A stretch of 5,542 nt of DNA from an uncultured Oscillospiraceae bacterium (GCA_902478605.1 CABSLQ010000107.1:1-5542), one strand, 5' to 3'. Positions 1 through 5,483 are shown, counted from the stretch's first letter. Made by a program: numbers and translations. Notes: generated by a model from the sequence alone, not told the origin.

Positions 1-7
1 AAAATTT

Positions 8-70
8 CGTCCTCTGCGGAGGACGACAGGGGCTTTGCCCCTTGACCCCACCGCCTTTTGAAAAAGGCGG
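8..70. repeat. Cluster of three adjacent hairpins, probable interspersed intergenic repeat
   Basis: Three perfect inverted repeats lie almost end to end. The first is 8-14 with 19-25 (7 bp, loop TGCG). The second is 28-33 with 37-42 (6 bp, loop TTT). The third is 51-58 with 63-70 (8 bp, loop TGAA). The stretch is non-coding and is followed by a T-rich run to about 120. From memory, very similar blocks containing GGGGCTTTGCCCC and CCGCCTTTTGAAAAAGGCGG recur between genes in gut Clostridia genomes, so I call this an interspersed repeat rather than a single terminator. Only one copy is visible here. It could instead be part of the 3' end of a gene to the left of the window. Confidence 0.5.
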
Positions 71-122
71 GCGAAAACTTTTTGTATATTATTTTTTGCG
101 AATGGACTTTTTCGACAGACTG

Positions 123-152
123 AAAGGAGGCGCTGTCCGCAGCGCCTCCTTT
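123..152 (-). terminator. Strong hairpin downstream of the oxidoreductase, likely terminator
   Basis: A perfect 12-bp stem (123-134 with 141-152) encloses a 6-nt loop and lies 18 bases past the minus-strand stop codon. The stem core is GC-rich (GGAGGCGCT) with AAA/TTT ends, so each strand finishes in a short T run. The T-tract is short for a classical intrinsic terminator, and a second small hairpin (156-161 with 164-169) sits between it and the stop. It could also serve a plus-strand gene ending left of the window. Confidence 0.65.
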
Positions 153-169
153 TGGCCGATCGGGATCGG

Positions 170-1420
170 TTATCGTTTGACCCGCCATTCGCGGTTGGGG
201 GAGAAAAGGCCAAGCAGATGGTTCTGCTGCCCCTGGTACTGCGCGAGCAGCAGCCGGCCGGCCGCCTCGGCATAGAGGATACCGTTGTCGCCGCAGCACA
301 GGGCATAGGCCGTCTGGCTGCTGTCGGGCAGCCGGCCGATGACGGGCAGGCCGTCCGCCGTGCGCCCGTCGCGCGCCGCCCAGACGTATTCGGCGGTGAT
401 GCCCCGGATGGCGGGGAACATCTCGCGCAGGGTGTACGCCAGCGCATGGTAGCGCTTGTCCGCCAGACTCTGCAGGTGAATCAGGCGCGCCACCCGCCCC
501 TTTTCGTCCAGCACGCCGCTGTCCAGCCCGCCGATGAGCAGCCGGCGATCGGGCGTGACGGTGATATACTGCCGGGTATCCCCTTCGCGGTGGATCAGGC
601 AGGTGCCGCGCCAGCCCGCGAACCCTTCCACCGGCTCGGTCGCCAGCAGGTAGGTGGTACCCGCCTGGGCCAGCCCGCCGCAGAACCGCTGGGTGTCCAT
701 ACCCGCCGCCACGATGACGTAACGGGCCTGCACCCGGTGATGGGTGGCGCAATCGAGGGTGGTAACGCCCTCCTCCGGCGGCCGCATGACGCTGACCGCC
801 GTGTTTTCGTAGATGCGCGCGCCCTTCTGCTGGGCGGCGCGCACCAGCGCATGGGTCAGCTGATAGGGATCCACCTGCGCCGCTTCGTTTTTGGTGTAAA
901 CCCCCGCCGCCATGGGGAAGGTGAACTGCTGGCTCGCCGTGTCGGGATCGAGCCATTCCACCTCGATTCCGTTGTGCAGGCGCAGCGAATATTCCCGGCG
1001 CAGACGGGCCACCCCTTCGGCGCTGGCGGTATAGAGCAGGCTGTCCTTGCGGCGGAAGCCGCAGGCGGCGCCCGCCTCGCTGCAGAAGGTCTCGAGGTTT
1101 TTCAGCGATTCGCGCAGCAGGTCGGCGGCCTCCATGGCGCGCTCGGCCCCAATCGCATCCATCAAGCCGCACAGACAGTCGTCCCCCGCCACGGTCATCA
1201 TCCCGCTCGAACCGGCGGAGGCGCCGAAGCCGATGGGCGAGGCGCTGACGAGAAGGGTATCGATGCCCGCCTCGGCGAAGCGCATGGCGCACATGGCAGC
1301 CGTCACGCCGCCGCCGATGACGGCCACCTCGCACCTTTCGTCTGCAGCCAGCCAGGGATACTGCGCCGGGGCGGCCGATATGGAAGGCCACAGCGGCGCT
1401 TCCACGGTATTTTTAATCAT
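170..1420 (-). CDS. FAD-dependent oxidoreductase, DAO (glycine/D-amino acid oxidase) family
   Basis: The protein has 416 aa and is probably a cytoplasmic flavoenzyme of the D-amino-acid-oxidase-like family, which oxidises amine or amino-acid C-N bonds; the substrate cannot be told. A beta-alpha-beta FAD site near residues 30-60 carries GGGVTA at 36-41. The segment after it (IGFGAS, 63-68) and the C-terminal motifs DGLPVIGR (356-363) and CGDNGI (376-381) are typical of the family. Length is normal for members without an extra C-terminal Rieske domain. Two positions are unusual: the last Gly of the GxGxxG fingerprint is Ala41, and the acidic residue expected at the end of strand 2 is Ser59. The chosen ATG has AGAAAGGA 10 nt upstream; a GTG at 1453 would add 11 residues but lacks a better site. 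A terminator separates it from the upstream flavoprotein gene, so it probably has its own promoter, but no convincing one is visible in 1421-1519. Confidence 0.85.
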   Translation of the reverse strand: MIKNTVEAPLWPSISAAPAQYPWLAADERCEVAVIGGGVTAAMCAMRFAEAGIDTLLVSASPIGFGASAGSSGMMTVAGDDCLCGLMDAIGAERAMEAADLLRESLKNLETFCSEAGAACGFRRKDSLLYTASAEGVARLRREYSLRLHNGIEVEWLDPDTASQQFTFPMAAGVYTKNEAAQVDPYQLTHALVRAAQQKGARIYENTAVSVMRPPEEGVTTLDCATHHRVQARYVIVAAGMDTQRFCGGLAQAGTTYLLATEPVEGFAGWRGTCLIHREGDTRQYITVTPDRRLLIGGLDSGVLDEKGRVARLIHLQSLADKRYHALAYTLREMFPAIRGITAEYVWAARDGRTADGLPVIGRLPDSSQTAYALCCGDNGILYAEAAGRLLLAQYQGQQNHLLGLFSPNREWRVKR

Positions 1421-1430
1421 GAGATTTTCA

Positions 1431-1438
1431 TCCTTTCT
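1431..1438 (-). promoter_or_regulatory. Ribosome binding site fixing the oxidoreductase start at 1420
   Basis: On the minus strand AGAAAGGA lies 10 nt before the ATG at 1420. It falls inside the longer reading frame that begins with GTG at 1453, which argues for the ATG as the real start. Confidence 0.6.
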
Positions 1439-1519
1439 GCATGCGGATTGCACGGTTTAGGTTAGTGTGCGTTTTTGGTGTGCAATTATGTGCCAAAGCC
1501 CGCCGCCAGAATCTGGATG

Positions 1520-1552
1520 AAAAAAGCAGCGGAAGGGTTTGCTCCGCTGCTT
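1520..1552 (-). terminator. Intrinsic terminator of the small flavoprotein gene
   Basis: Read on the minus strand, a perfect 10-bp stem (AAGCAGCGGA with TCCGCTGCTT; 1543-1552 and 1524-1533) with a 9-nt loop runs directly into six T residues. It starts 9 bases past the stop codon at 1562-1564. This is the best terminator in the window, and it means the downstream oxidoreductase is not simply co-transcribed with this gene. Confidence 0.9.
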
Positions 1553-1561
1553 GCATGCTGC

Positions 1562-2020
1562 TTATTCGTTTTTCTTTCCGTCGATGTATTCGACGTCCAT
1601 GCGCACCACCAGCGTATCGGGCATATGGCGCTTGAAATAGGCCTCCCGCGCGGCCGGTTCCATGTCGGGGGCGTATTTGTCGCACAGCAGGCGCAGCCCC
1701 GCCGCCCGTTCATCCTCGCCGTATACGATGCGGGCGGTGCCGAACGCCATGGCGCTGCGATAGTGCATGGTCAGGCGCTCCGCCTGGTTCTCCGCGCCGA
1801 GCACCGCCGTGAAGCACACGCGGCTGTCGTGCATGAGGTTGTCCAGCTTCTGCCCCTCCGGCGCACAGTGGAAATAGATGGAATTTCCCGAAAGGGCAAA
1901 GCACAGCGGCACGCCGTAAGGCAGGCCGTCGTCGCATGTGGTGGATAAAATCCCATACGGTGCCTGCTTCAGAATTTCCCGTGCCTCGGTATAACTCGTT
2001 TTTCTGCGTATATTTCGCAT
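1562..2020 (-). CDS. Pyridoxamine 5'-phosphate oxidase-like flavin-binding protein (NimA-like)
   Basis: The protein has 152 aa and a single split-barrel flavin-binding domain. The order of features matches the small FMN-binding PPOX/NimA-like group. There is a basic start (MRNIRRK), a helix at about 10-20, and the paired-strand segment at 22-41 with DDGLPYGVPLCF, where family members read a flavin-facing DGxPYxxPL. Next comes IYFHCAPEGQKLDNL at 48-62, then the VCF strand. Known relatives bind FMN, F420 or haem, or reduce nitroimidazoles; the actual reaction cannot be read from sequence and I would not call it nim. The start is set by AAAAGGA 8 nt upstream. An ATG three codons earlier has no spacing to that site, and still earlier starts lie at or before the predicted transcription start (about 2057). 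It has its own promoter and terminator, giving a monocistronic unit divergent from the regulator operon. Confidence 0.85.
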   Translation of the reverse strand: MRNIRRKTSYTEAREILKQAPYGILSTTCDDGLPYGVPLCFALSGNSIYFHCAPEGQKLDNLMHDSRVCFTAVLGAENQAERLTMHYRSAMAFGTARIVYGEDERAAGLRLLCDKYAPDMEPAAREAYFKRHMPDTLVVRMDVEYIDGKKNE

Positions 2021-2028
2021 GCCGCGCA

Positions 2029-2035
2029 TCCTTTT
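2029..2035 (-). promoter_or_regulatory. Ribosome binding site fixing the PPOX-like start at 2020
   Basis: AAAAGGA on the minus strand lies 8 nt before the ATG at 2020 but abuts the alternative ATG at 2029, which it overlaps. It therefore selects the shorter product. Confidence 0.65.
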
Positions 2036-2063
2036 CGCCGCCTTTCCCGTACTTTCCATGACT

Positions 2064-2092
2064 ATCATACACGGAAATCCGAAAAAAAACAA
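2064..2092 (-). promoter_or_regulatory. Sigma-A-type promoter of the PPOX-like gene
   Basis: On the minus strand the -35 is TTGTTT (2087-2092), the spacer is 17 nt and the -10 is TATGAT (2064-2069), which matches five of six consensus bases. Transcription should start near 2057, giving a leader of about 37 nt before the ATG at 2020. The -35 is weak, matching three of six bases. Confidence 0.65.
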
Positions 2093-2162
2093 GCAAGAAT
2101 CGGATAAATATTGGCTGTGTCTACGAAAAAGTTATTTTTTTAACAATTCCGCCTTTCCGCTC

Positions 2163-2190
2163 TTGTATTTTGCAAAATATCTGGTATACT
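2163..2190 (+). promoter_or_regulatory. Promoter of the Crp-like regulator / ABC importer operon
   Basis: The -10 is TATACT (2185-2190), five of six consensus bases, and is preceded by TGG, an extended -10. A weak -35, TTGTAT (2163-2168), lies 16 nt upstream. Transcription should begin around 2197, inside the palindrome at 2195-2212. The promoter is divergent from the PPOX-like promoter, about 70 bases away. Confidence 0.7.
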
Positions 2191-2194
2191 AAAT

Positions 2195-2212
2195 CTGTCC
2201 CATATGGGACAG
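2195..2212. promoter_or_regulatory. Perfect 18-bp palindromic operator, CRP-like geometry
   Basis: CTGTCCCATATGGGACAG is its own reverse complement over all 18 bases. It can be read as TGTCC-N6-GGACA, the same half-site spacing as the E. coli CRP site TGTGA-N6-TCACA. It begins 4 nt after the -10 and covers the expected transcription start, where a bound dimer would block RNA polymerase. The gene it precedes encodes a Crp/Fnr-fold protein, so autorepression is the simplest reading; the binding itself is inferred. Confidence 0.7.
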
Positions 2213-2313
2213 AAACGGCATATCCGATGGCGGGACACGGCAAACGGAACAGGCCAGGCGCCCGTTTCCGCACCCGGCTGACGCCCGCCGGTCCCGCGGT
2301 TTTGGAGGCGTGT
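2213..2313 (+). other. Long untranslated leader of the regulator mRNA
   Basis: About 117 nt separate the predicted transcription start (about 2197) from the regulator ATG. The frame is open throughout, but ATG codons at 2170 and 2227 have no ribosome binding site, and 2170 lies upstream of the transcript start. Small inverted repeats are present (2242-2247 with 2262-2267, and 2274-2278 with 2287-2291). I recognise no known riboswitch. Confidence 0.4.
2304..2308 (+). promoter_or_regulatory. Ribosome binding site fixing the regulator start at 2314
   Basis: GGAGG lies 5 nt before the ATG at 2314. It is the only good site in the long open frame that begins at 2170, and it gives a protein of normal Crp-family length. 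Confidence 0.7.
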
Positions 2314-2976
2314 ATGAAGGAAACGGCGATGACGCCCGCGATGCGCCGGGTGGCAGAACGGTTGTTTCTGCTCGACGGCCTGACAGATGCGGAGCGGGAA
2401 GATCTCTGGCGCGATGCGCCGCAGCCCGTCCGCTTTGAAAAAGGGGAAAGCATCTATTCTTCCCACGCCTTCCGCCGGGCGCTCGGCCTGCTGCTGGAGG
2501 GCGAGGCGCAGGTTTACCGCCAGGATGGGGAGGGGCCCCGGGTGGTGATGAACCGGCTGCTGCCGGGCAATGTGTTCGGCGCGGCGGCGCTGTTCGGCGA
2601 GGGGGAGGCCTACGTCACCGAAATCGCCGCACGGAAGGCGGCCGTTGTGCTATTTCTCTCGCAGGAACAGGTGGTCGGCTGGATGCGCACGTATTTTTCC
2701 ATTGCGGAAAATTACATTCGCTTTCTGACCGGGCGTATCCGGTTTCTCAACGAGAAGATCGCGGGCTTTACGGCCGGCCCGGCGGACGAGCGGCTGCAGC
2801 GGTATCTGCTCGATAACCGCGGGGAGGACGGCCGCGTCCGGCTGCCGGGGAGCATGAGCGAGCTGGCTCAGATGCTCAACATCGGCCGGTCAAGCTTATA
2901 CCGTTCGCTCGATGCGCTGCGCGCCAGCGGGTTTATCCGCCGGGAGGGACGGTCTATTTTTATCGATAAGCCATAG
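2314..2976 (+). CDS. Crp/Fnr-family transcriptional regulator
   Basis: The protein has 220 aa, the usual size for the family. Residues about 18-115 form the cyclic-nucleotide-binding-type beta-barrel, with FEKGESIY at 41-48 and LLPGNVFGAAALF at 82-94. The dimer helix spans about 118-150. A winged helix-turn-helix occupies about 159-218, with recognition-helix region IGRSSLYRSLDAL at 190-202. An ungapped comparison with E. coli CRP from memory puts Ala90, Tyr100 and Val101 where CRP has the cAMP contacts Glu72, Arg82 and Ser83. The protein also contains no cysteine at all, so neither cAMP nor an Fnr-type iron-sulphur cluster is a likely signal. It is the first gene of an apparent operon with an ABC importer 34 nt downstream, so it probably senses something linked to the imported substrate. 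The palindrome at its own promoter suggests autoregulation. Family assignment is firm; ligand and targets are not known. Confidence 0.88.
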   Translation: MKETAMTPAMRRVAERLFLLDGLTDAEREDLWRDAPQPVRFEKGESIYSSHAFRRALGLLLEGEAQVYRQDGEGPRVVMNRLLPGNVFGAAALFGEGEAYVTEIAARKAAVVLFLSQEQVVGWMRTYFSIAENYIRFLTGRIRFLNEKIAGFTAGPADERLQRYLLDNRGEDGRVRLPGSMSELAQMLNIGRSSLYRSLDALRASGFIRREGRSIFIDKP

Positions 2977-2989
2977 CCCATATGGCTGT
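2973..2989. promoter_or_regulatory. Inverted repeat with operator core CCCATATGG between regulator and importer
   Basis: The 9-bp core CCCATATGG of the promoter palindrome recurs at 2977-2985, overlapping the end of the regulator gene and lying 25 bases before the next ATG. The outer operator bases are not conserved. Instead, ATAGCC (2973-2978) and GGCTGT (2984-2989) can form a six-pair RNA stem (one G-U) around CATAT. It may be a secondary regulator site or a small mRNA hairpin. I find no good -10 at the matching distance upstream. Confidence 0.35.
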
Positions 2990-2995
2990 ATCCAG

Positions 2996-3003
2996 AAAGG
3001 GAG
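2996..3003 (+). promoter_or_regulatory. Ribosome binding site fixing the substrate-binding protein start at 3011
   Basis: AAAGGGAG lies 7 nt before the ATG at 3011. That start places a signal peptide at the N-terminus; the longer open frame upstream merely overlaps the regulator gene. Confidence 0.75.
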
Positions 3004-3010
3004 TTGTAGT

Positions 3011-4030
3011 ATGAAGAAAATCAAATCCATTGCCGCCCTGTGCGGGGCGGTGCTGCTCGCGGCATCTCTGTTCGGCGGGTGTGCTTCACCGGATGAACCG
3101 GCGCCTTCCTCGGCCGCATCGGAAGCGCCGGCGCCCGTCGAAATGAAGGTGGCGGGCATCAAGGGCCCCACCGGCATCGGCATGGTGGGTCTCATGCAGG
3201 CGAGCGACGATAAGACGACCAAAAACACCTATACCTTCACGGTTATGTCCGGCCCGGAGGAGGCGCAGGCCAAGCTGAGCACCGGCGAGGTGGACATTGC
3301 CGCGGTGCCCACCAACCTGGCCGCCGCGCTGTACAACAAGACGAACGGCGAGGTGCAGATGCTGGCGGTCAATACGCTGGGTGTGCTGTATATCATGGAG
3401 AACGGCGATTCCATCCAAAGCGTGGCCGATCTGAAGGGCAAGACCATCTATTCCACCGGCCAGGGTGCCAATCCGGAATACGTGCTGCGCTATGTGCTGG
3501 AGAAAAACGGACTGGATCCGGATAAGGACGTAACCATCGAATTCCGTTCGGAAAACGACGAGCTGGCGACCCTGCTCGCCACGGGCGAAGCGGAGGTGGC
3601 CCTCGTGCCGGAACCGGTGGTGACCACGGCCAAGCTGAATAATGCGGATTTGAACGTCGTGCTGAATATGACCGAGGAATGGGAAAAGGCCGCGGGCGGC
3701 GCGAGCGATCTGATGATGGGCTGCGTCGCGGTGCGCACCGATTTTGCCAAGGAAAACCCGCAGGCGGTGGCGGATTTCCTGACCGAATACGAGGCCTCGA
3801 TCCAGCAGGCGATCGACGACGTGGACGGCACGGCGGCGCTGTGCGAGAAATACGGCATCATTCCCAAGGCGGCCGTCGCCAAGCAGGCGATTCCGCGCTG
3901 CAACCTCACCTTTGTTGCGGGTGACGAGATGAAAAACCGGATCGGGGGGTATCTGGAGGTGCTTTTCACCGCCAACCCCCAATCCATCGGAGGGAAGCTG
4001 CCCGATGACGCTTTCTACTATATGGGCTAA
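3011..4030 (+). CDS. ABC importer substrate-binding lipoprotein (NMT1/TauA/SsuA-like)
   Basis: The protein has 339 aa. It captures the substrate outside the membrane and delivers it to the permease encoded next. The N-terminus is a lipoprotein signal: MKK, a hydrophobic stretch at about 7-21, then LFGGC with the acylated Cys at 24 (Phe at -3 is slightly off the usual lipobox). A Pro/Ser/Ala/Glu-rich tether runs over 25-43. The mature type II binding fold begins EMKVAGIKGPTGIGMVGLM (44-62). It continues with GEVDIAAVPTNLAAALYN and then DLKGKTIYSTGQGANPEY, the hallmark region of the nitrate/taurine/thiamine-precursor binding group. I remember close relatives from many Clostridia, annotated only as ABC substrate-binding proteins, so the substrate is open (sulfonate, pyrimidine or other small anion or heterocycle are all possible). 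Its last 26 bases overlap the permease gene, suggesting translational coupling. Confidence 0.9.
   Translation: MKKIKSIAALCGAVLLAASLFGGCASPDEPAPSSAASEAPAPVEMKVAGIKGPTGIGMVGLMQASDDKTTKNTYTFTVMSGPEEAQAKLSTGEVDIAAVPTNLAAALYNKTNGEVQMLAVNTLGVLYIMENGDSIQSVADLKGKTIYSTGQGANPEYVLRYVLEKNGLDPDKDVTIEFRSENDELATLLATGEAEVALVPEPVVTTAKLNNADLNVVLNMTEEWEKAAGGASDLMMGCVAVRTDFAKENPQAVADFLTEYEASIQQAIDDVDGTAALCEKYGIIPKAAVAKQAIPRCNLTFVAGDEMKNRIGGYLEVLFTANPQSIGGKLPDDAFYYMG
3989..3994 (+). promoter_or_regulatory. Ribosome binding site of the permease inside the upstream gene
   Basis: GGAGGG ends 10 nt before the permease ATG at 4005 and lies within the coding region of the substrate-binding protein. This supports the overlapping start. 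Confidence 0.55.
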
Positions 4031-4793
4031 ACTGCCGGCAAAGGGCCGCGGCGTGCTGAGAGCCGCCGCGGCCGCTCTTTTCTGGATCGCCGTGTGGCAG
4101 GCCGTCAGCATGGCCGTCGCGCAGGAGCTGCTTGTTCCCTCGCCGCTTTCCGCGGCGCGCACCCTCGTCCGCCTGGCGGGGGACGCGGCCTTCTGGAAGG
4201 CGGTGGGGGCGTCGCTGCTGCGGGTGGCGGCGGGATTCGCAGCGGCCGTGGCGGCGGGATCGCTGACCGCGGTGCTGACGGTGCGTTTCCCGCTGGCGGA
4301 CACGCTGCTTTCCCCGCTGCTCAAGATCGTGCGCGCGGCACCGGTGGCCTCCTTTATCATCCTGGCCCTCGTGTGGATACGGACCAACACGCTGCCCGTC
4401 TTCATTGCGTTTTTGATGGTGGTGCCGGTGGTGTGGGGCAATGTGGAAAAGGGGATACGCCAAACGGATCCGGCCCTGCTCGAGATGGCAAGGGTGTACC
4501 GCTTCGGCTGGAAGCGCACCCTGCTGCGCGTGCGCGTGCCGGCGGTCATGCCGTATTTCCTCACCGCCTGTACCACGGGCCTCGGCTTCGCGTGGAAGTC
4601 GGGCATCGCGGCGGAGGTTATCTGCCGGCCGGCGATGTCCATCGGCCGGCGTCTGCAGGAGGCTAAGATTTATCTGGAGACGCCCGAGGTGTTCGCCTGG
4701 ACGGCGGTGGTGGTGGTGCTGAGCCTTCTGCTGGAAAAGGGACTGGTGTTCGCCGTAAGGCGGTTTAAACGGATGAATGCGCAAAGCATGTAA
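4005..4793 (+). CDS. ABC importer permease (SsuC/TauC/NrtB-like)
   Basis: The 262-aa inner-membrane subunit belongs to the BPD_transp_1 family, with about six predicted membrane segments. The first is at about 20-40, followed by the ELLVPSP segment at 41-47 that is common in SsuC/TauC relatives. The cytoplasmic EAA loop that docks to the ATPase is at about 155-184 (DPALLEMARVYRFGWKRT, then VPAVMPY, with Gly168 at the conserved glycine). WKSGIAAEVI at 197-206 is typical of this permease group. The last segment is at about 229-250. Length is normal for a one-permease importer, in which it works as a homodimer. The start overlaps the preceding gene by 26 bases, and the ATPase gene begins 13 bases after the stop, so the three proteins are almost certainly made together. 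Confidence 0.9.
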   Translation: MTLSTIWAKLPAKGRGVLRAAAAALFWIAVWQAVSMAVAQELLVPSPLSAARTLVRLAGDAAFWKAVGASLLRVAAGFAAAVAAGSLTAVLTVRFPLADTLLSPLLKIVRAAPVASFIILALVWIRTNTLPVFIAFLMVVPVVWGNVEKGIRQTDPALLEMARVYRFGWKRTLLRVRVPAVMPYFLTACTTGLGFAWKSGIAAEVICRPAMSIGRRLQEAKIYLETPEVFAWTAVVVVLSLLLEKGLVFAVRRFKRMNAQSM

Positions 4794-4799
4794 AGGAGG
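4792..4799 (+). promoter_or_regulatory. Strong ribosome binding site fixing the ATPase start at 4807
   Basis: AAAGGAGG overlaps the permease stop codon and lies 7 nt before the ATG at 4807. An in-frame ATG at 4777, within the permease gene, lacks such a site. Confidence 0.8.
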
Positions 4800-4806
4800 G
4801 AACACG

Positions 4807-5427
4807 ATGGCGGCCTTGGAAAAGGTATCCTTTTCCTATGGGGAAAAGGAGGTGCTCCGGGAGGTGACGCTGCGGCTGCCCGCGCAGGGCGTGGTCTGTC
4901 TGTACGGGGCGTCGGGCGGCGGGAAAACCACCCTGCTGCGGCTCCTCGCCGGGCTGGAGAAGCCGGCGGCGGGCCGGGTGACCGGGACGGCGGATAAAAA
5001 AATAGCCATGGTGTTTCAGGAGGACCGCCTGCTTCCCTGGCTGAGCGCGGCGGACAACGTCGCCGCCGCCCTGCGGGGAGAGGATGCCCGGGCCCGGGCC
5101 GTGCAGGCGCTGGAGGAGGTCGGCCTGGCGGCGTCGGCGGACGAGCGGCCGGCGGCGCTCAGCGGCGGCATGCGCCGGCGGGTGGCGATTGCCCGCGCGC
5201 TGGCATTTGAGGGGGATATCCTGCTGCTCGACGAGCCGTTCAACGGGCTGGACGAGAAGCTGTGGCGGCCGCTGGCACAGCATATTGCCGCGCGGTATGC
5301 CGACCGGCTCACGGTGCTGGTCACCCATGTGCAGGAGCATGCGCAGGCCATGGGGGCGGCTTTCGTGCCCATGCCGCCGCTGCCCGTTGCAGGGGAGCTG
5401 CGGATTGTCCAAAAAATTTGCGAATAG
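4807..5427 (+). CDS. ABC importer ATPase (SsuB/TauB-like), compact
   Basis: The 206-aa nucleotide-binding subunit powers the importer by ATP hydrolysis at the cytoplasmic face of the permease. All catalytic elements are present and in order. They are Walker A GASGGGKTT (34-42), Q-loop Gln71 in VFQEDRLLPW, signature LSGGMRRRVAIARAL (118-132), Walker B ILLLDE (138-143) with the catalytic Glu143, D-loop around GLD (147-149), and switch His174 in VTHV. LSGGM instead of LSGGQ is common in the SsuB/TauB group. The protein is some 40-50 residues shorter than typical SsuB/TauB, with little after the H-loop, and the segment between Walker A and the Q-loop is short. Nothing suggests it is broken. It is the last gene of the operon; no terminator is visible before the tRNA promoter. 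Confidence 0.92.
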   Translation: MAALEKVSFSYGEKEVLREVTLRLPAQGVVCLYGASGGGKTTLLRLLAGLEKPAAGRVTGTADKKIAMVFQEDRLLPWLSAADNVAAALRGEDARARAVQALEEVGLAASADERPAALSGGMRRRVAIARALAFEGDILLLDEPFNGLDEKLWRPLAQHIAARYADRLTVLVTHVQEHAQAMGAAFVPMPPLPVAGELRIVQKICE

Positions 5428-5430
5428 CTC

Positions 5431-5459
5431 TTGACAAAGGGCTGCGGATACGGTAATAT
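5431..5459 (+). promoter_or_regulatory. Promoter of the tRNA-Ala gene
   Basis: A perfect -35 TTGACA (5431-5436) is followed by a 17-nt spacer and the -10 TAATAT (5454-5459). The expected start is near 5466, about 25 nt before the tRNA. The -35 begins only 4 bases after the ATPase stop codon. The -10 lies inside a 12-bp palindrome, GTAATATATTAC (5453-5464). Confidence 0.8.
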
Positions 5460-5465
5460 ATTACA

Positions 5466-5483
5466 CGGACTTTTGGTCCGGAC
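5466..5483 (+). other. Hairpin in the tRNA leader at the predicted transcript start
   Basis: CGGAC (5466-5470) pairs with GTCCG (5476-5480) around TTTTG. GTCCGGAC (5476-5483) is itself a palindrome, so CGGAC at 5479-5483 can compete for the same partner. The hairpin would form the very 5' end of the tRNA precursor, removed by RNase P. A DNA-binding role is equally possible. Confidence 0.4.

Noticed and set aside
152..1465. A 437-codon plus-strand open frame covering the oxidoreductase gene.
   Set aside because: It is the antisense shadow of a GC-rich gene. The product is low-complexity Arg/Gly/Ala/His-rich with no recognisable domain, and the minus-strand frame encodes a clear family member.
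1465..1483. Direct repeats GTGTGC 13 bases apart in the gap before the oxidoreductase.
   Set aside because: The units are only six bases, with no second pair and no associated promoter of good quality. This is compatible with chance.
1485..1490. CATAAT on the minus strand as a -10 box for the oxidoreductase.
   Set aside because: No acceptable -35 at 16-18 nt and no TGn extension, so I do not list it as a promoter although the gene presumably has one in this gap.
1481..1495. Sigma-54-like promoter on the minus strand upstream of the oxidoreductase (TGGCAC...TTGCA).
   Set aside because: The GG and GC elements are 9 nt apart instead of the strictly required 10, and no enhancer-binding regulator is nearby.
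2206..2237. Second GGGACA (2232-2237) 26 bases after the one in the operator, as an extra regulator half-site.
   Set aside because: Spacing does not fit the half-site geometry and six bases are too few to support it.
3086..4642. A 518-codon minus-strand open frame spanning the binding-protein and permease genes.
   Set aside because: It lies opposite two well-supported overlapping genes, has biased Arg/Ala/His-rich composition, and has no domain or ribosome binding site. High GC content explains the lack of stops.
4765..5412. A 215-codon minus-strand open frame opposite the ATPase gene.
   Set aside because: The plus strand encodes a complete ABC ATPase with every motif. The minus frame is its shadow.
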